Assembly (NCBI GenBank): GCA_028702015.1
Contig: JAQVPO010000034.1
Location: forward strand, 1-6,970
Length of the DNA: 6,970 nt
Direction of reading: 5' to 3'
From: Synergistaceae bacterium
Lineage (GTDB): Bacteria > Synergistota > Synergistia > Synergistales > Synergistaceae
Shown: one piece after another, positions 5,987 to 6,970 of the stretch
Layout of the letters: each line of letters starts with the position of its first letter
Position numbering within the stretch: position 1 is the first letter of the stretch
Translations under genes and position numbers: made by a program
The notes under the pieces: model-generated
What the model saw: only the letters and a program-made list of their open reading frames with translations
Told to the model about the DNA's origin: nothing
The model's database searches: none

Positions 5987-6890
5987 GCTGTTTGTTCTTT
6001 GTCATCATATCAAGGCGCCTTTTTTTTACAGCGGGGATCGCTTCGACCGTAATTACTCCGATTAGTATCATGGCAGAGGCCATAAATATTCTGAAGGTCA
6101 TAGGCTCGTCAATGAATATCACTCCCGCAACCGAACCAAATACACCCGAAGTTGAGAGCAATATTGCCACATGCGTGGCGCTGGTATATTTTTGAGCGAC
6201 TGTCTGTATAACTAGAGTCAGTGCAAAACCGACAGTCCCGGTGTGGATTATGGCGAGCCAGGCTTTAAGCGGGATGTTCGCAGGGAATGGCTCGAAAACC
6301 GCGGCAGCAGTCATAGCAAGCAGCATTCCTCCGAAGGCCTGCCAGCATGTCAGTGCATATGGATCGGTTCCCTGAACATATTTCTGTACCAGAAGGATGT
6401 AAACAGTAACAAAAACACAAGCAGCGAAGCTCAGTAAATCTCCTGTATTGACAGTGAGACTGCCGTTGAGCATAAGTCCGAACATTCCTGCCGTACAGAG
6501 AGCAACGGAAAAAACAACATGCCAGCCAGGAAATCTTTTTGTCAGTACCCATACTGACATTGGTACGAGTACAACAGACATCGATATTATGAAAGACTGA
6601 TTGCCAGCCGTGGTATAGACAAGACCGACAGCCCCGCTCAGGTAAGCGCATATGAAAACCATACCCATAAGAGTGCTTTTCAGCCGTGTTTTCCGTGGAA
6701 GCGAAAATGCTTTTTTCCCAAAAAAGATCATCACAGTCACCCATGCAGTTGCAAAACGCAGACCGCAGAACCAGAGCGGAGTTATTCCGTCCAGGGCATC
6801 CCTTATCACTACGTTTGTAGTCCCCCATATAAGAGCTACGATCAGTATCCCCAGATCGCCAAGCAACATATAAAGCTGTTTGCTGTCCAC
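5979..6890 (-). CDS. EamA/DMT-superfamily membrane transporter
   Basis: The 303-residue product has about ten hydrophobic helices, roughly at 9-28, 37-57, 72-92, 97-116, 124-141, 149-168, 177-198, 209-230, 238-258 and 263-285. This is the two-repeat EamA architecture. GILIVALIWGTTNVVIRDAL at the N-terminus and FGSVAGVIFIDEPMTFRIF near the C-terminus are typical of EamA repeats. A basic cytoplasmic tail, KKRRLDMMTKNK, ends it. Such proteins export or import small metabolites across the inner membrane; the substrate is unknown. The start is a GTG at 6890 placed six bases after GGAGG; an ATG at 6869 is the alternative. It converges on the regulator gene and the two coding ends overlap by 8 bp. 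EamA genes are often found next to MocR regulators, so a vitamin B6 or amino-acid related cargo is possible but inferred. Confidence 0.9.
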   Translation of the reverse strand: MDSKQLYMLLGDLGILIVALIWGTTNVVIRDALDGITPLWFCGLRFATAWVTVMIFFGKKAFSLPRKTRLKSTLMGMVFICAYLSGAVGLVYTTAGNQSFIISMSVVLVPMSVWVLTKRFPGWHVVFSVALCTAGMFGLMLNGSLTVNTGDLLSFAACVFVTVYILLVQKYVQGTDPYALTCWQAFGGMLLAMTAAAVFEPFPANIPLKAWLAIIHTGTVGFALTLVIQTVAQKYTSATHVAILLSTSGVFGSVAGVIFIDEPMTFRIFMASAMILIGVITVEAIPAVKKRRLDMMTKNKQLS

Positions 6891-6896
6891 GGAAGG

Positions 6897-6901
6897 CCTC
6901 C
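6897..6901 (-). promoter_or_regulatory. Ribosome binding site supporting a GTG start of the EamA gene
   Basis: On the minus strand GGAGG lies six bases before the GTG at 6890. The in-frame ATG at 6869 has no comparable site, so the GTG start is preferred. Confidence 0.7.
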
Positions 6902-6935
6902 TAATATATTAACACGGTACATATTTTAACTCTTT

Positions 6936-6966
6936 ATTATAAAAAAATCTAAATAATAATAGTCAG
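6936..6966 (-). promoter_or_regulatory. Candidate promoter of the EamA gene
   Basis: A perfect TATAAT -10 on the minus strand (6936-6941) is followed by a leader of about 40 bases. The best -35, CTGACT (6961-6966), is 19 bases away and weak. The region is very AT-rich, so only the -10 is persuasive. Confidence 0.35.
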
Positions 6967-6970
6967 ATAG

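Noticed and set aside
6012..6027. AAGGCGCCTT palindrome followed by eight T as a terminator for the regulator gene
   Set aside because: The palindrome has no room for a loop without shrinking the stem to about 3 bp. It lies inside the EamA coding region, where the A8 run encodes lysines of the basic tail.
6019..6027. A8 tract in the EamA gene as a programmed frameshift site
   Set aside because: The frame is intact and the tract is only about 13 codons from the stop. There is no stimulatory structure or useful alternative frame, so it is simply a Lys-Lys codon run.

Overview
The window is a compact stretch of an anaerobic bacterial chromosome of moderate GC by eye. The clues are a rubrerythrin, a ferredoxin-dependent 2-oxoacid oxidoreductase, the fungal/Bacillus-type (DXP-independent) vitamin B6 synthase pair and a MocR regulator. 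Frequent ATA, AGA and AGG codons and the flavour of the KorAB proteins recall amino-acid-fermenting anaerobes such as Synergistota or Clostridia-like Firmicutes. That assignment is an impression; no marker gene here settles it.

Layout. At the left edge (1-147, minus) is the N-terminal part of a rubrerythrin, cut by the window. A 234-bp divergent intergenic region (148-381) separates it from a plus-strand operon of two genes. These are a gamma-alpha fused 2-oxoacid:ferredoxin oxidoreductase subunit (382-2127) and its thiamine-diphosphate-binding beta subunit (2130-2981). A strong GC-rich hairpin with A and T tracts on both sides (3006-3036) ends this operon and, read on the other strand, the convergent pdxS-pdxT operon (minus, 4499 down to 3043). 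Divergent from pdxS is a MocR/PdxR-type regulator (plus, about 4616-5986). Its end overlaps by 8 bp the end of a convergent 10-TM EamA/DMT transporter (minus, 6890 down to 5979). No gene-free stretch exceeds 300 bases.

How it fits together. PdxT releases ammonia from glutamine and PdxS uses it to build pyridoxal 5'-phosphate (PLP). The divergent PdxR-like protein is the expected regulator of pdxST, and a set of spaced ATTTATA-type repeats in the shared intergenic region is its likely operator. The EamA transporter next to it may export or import a B6 vitamer or an amino-acid-related compound, which is inference from neighbourhood only. KorAB would decarboxylate 2-oxoacids, possibly those produced by PLP-dependent transamination during amino-acid fermentation, to acyl-CoA and reduced ferredoxin.

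Most unusual points: the regulator's aminotransferase-like domain has Arg in place of the lysine that normally forms the Schiff base with PLP, together with a degraded SHQFP-type motif. In KorB, the third of the four usual iron-sulfur cysteines is Gln, with two cysteines 10-12 residues downstream. No mobile element, CRISPR array, tRNA or rRNA was seen, and I did not find evidence of a wholly new multi-gene system.
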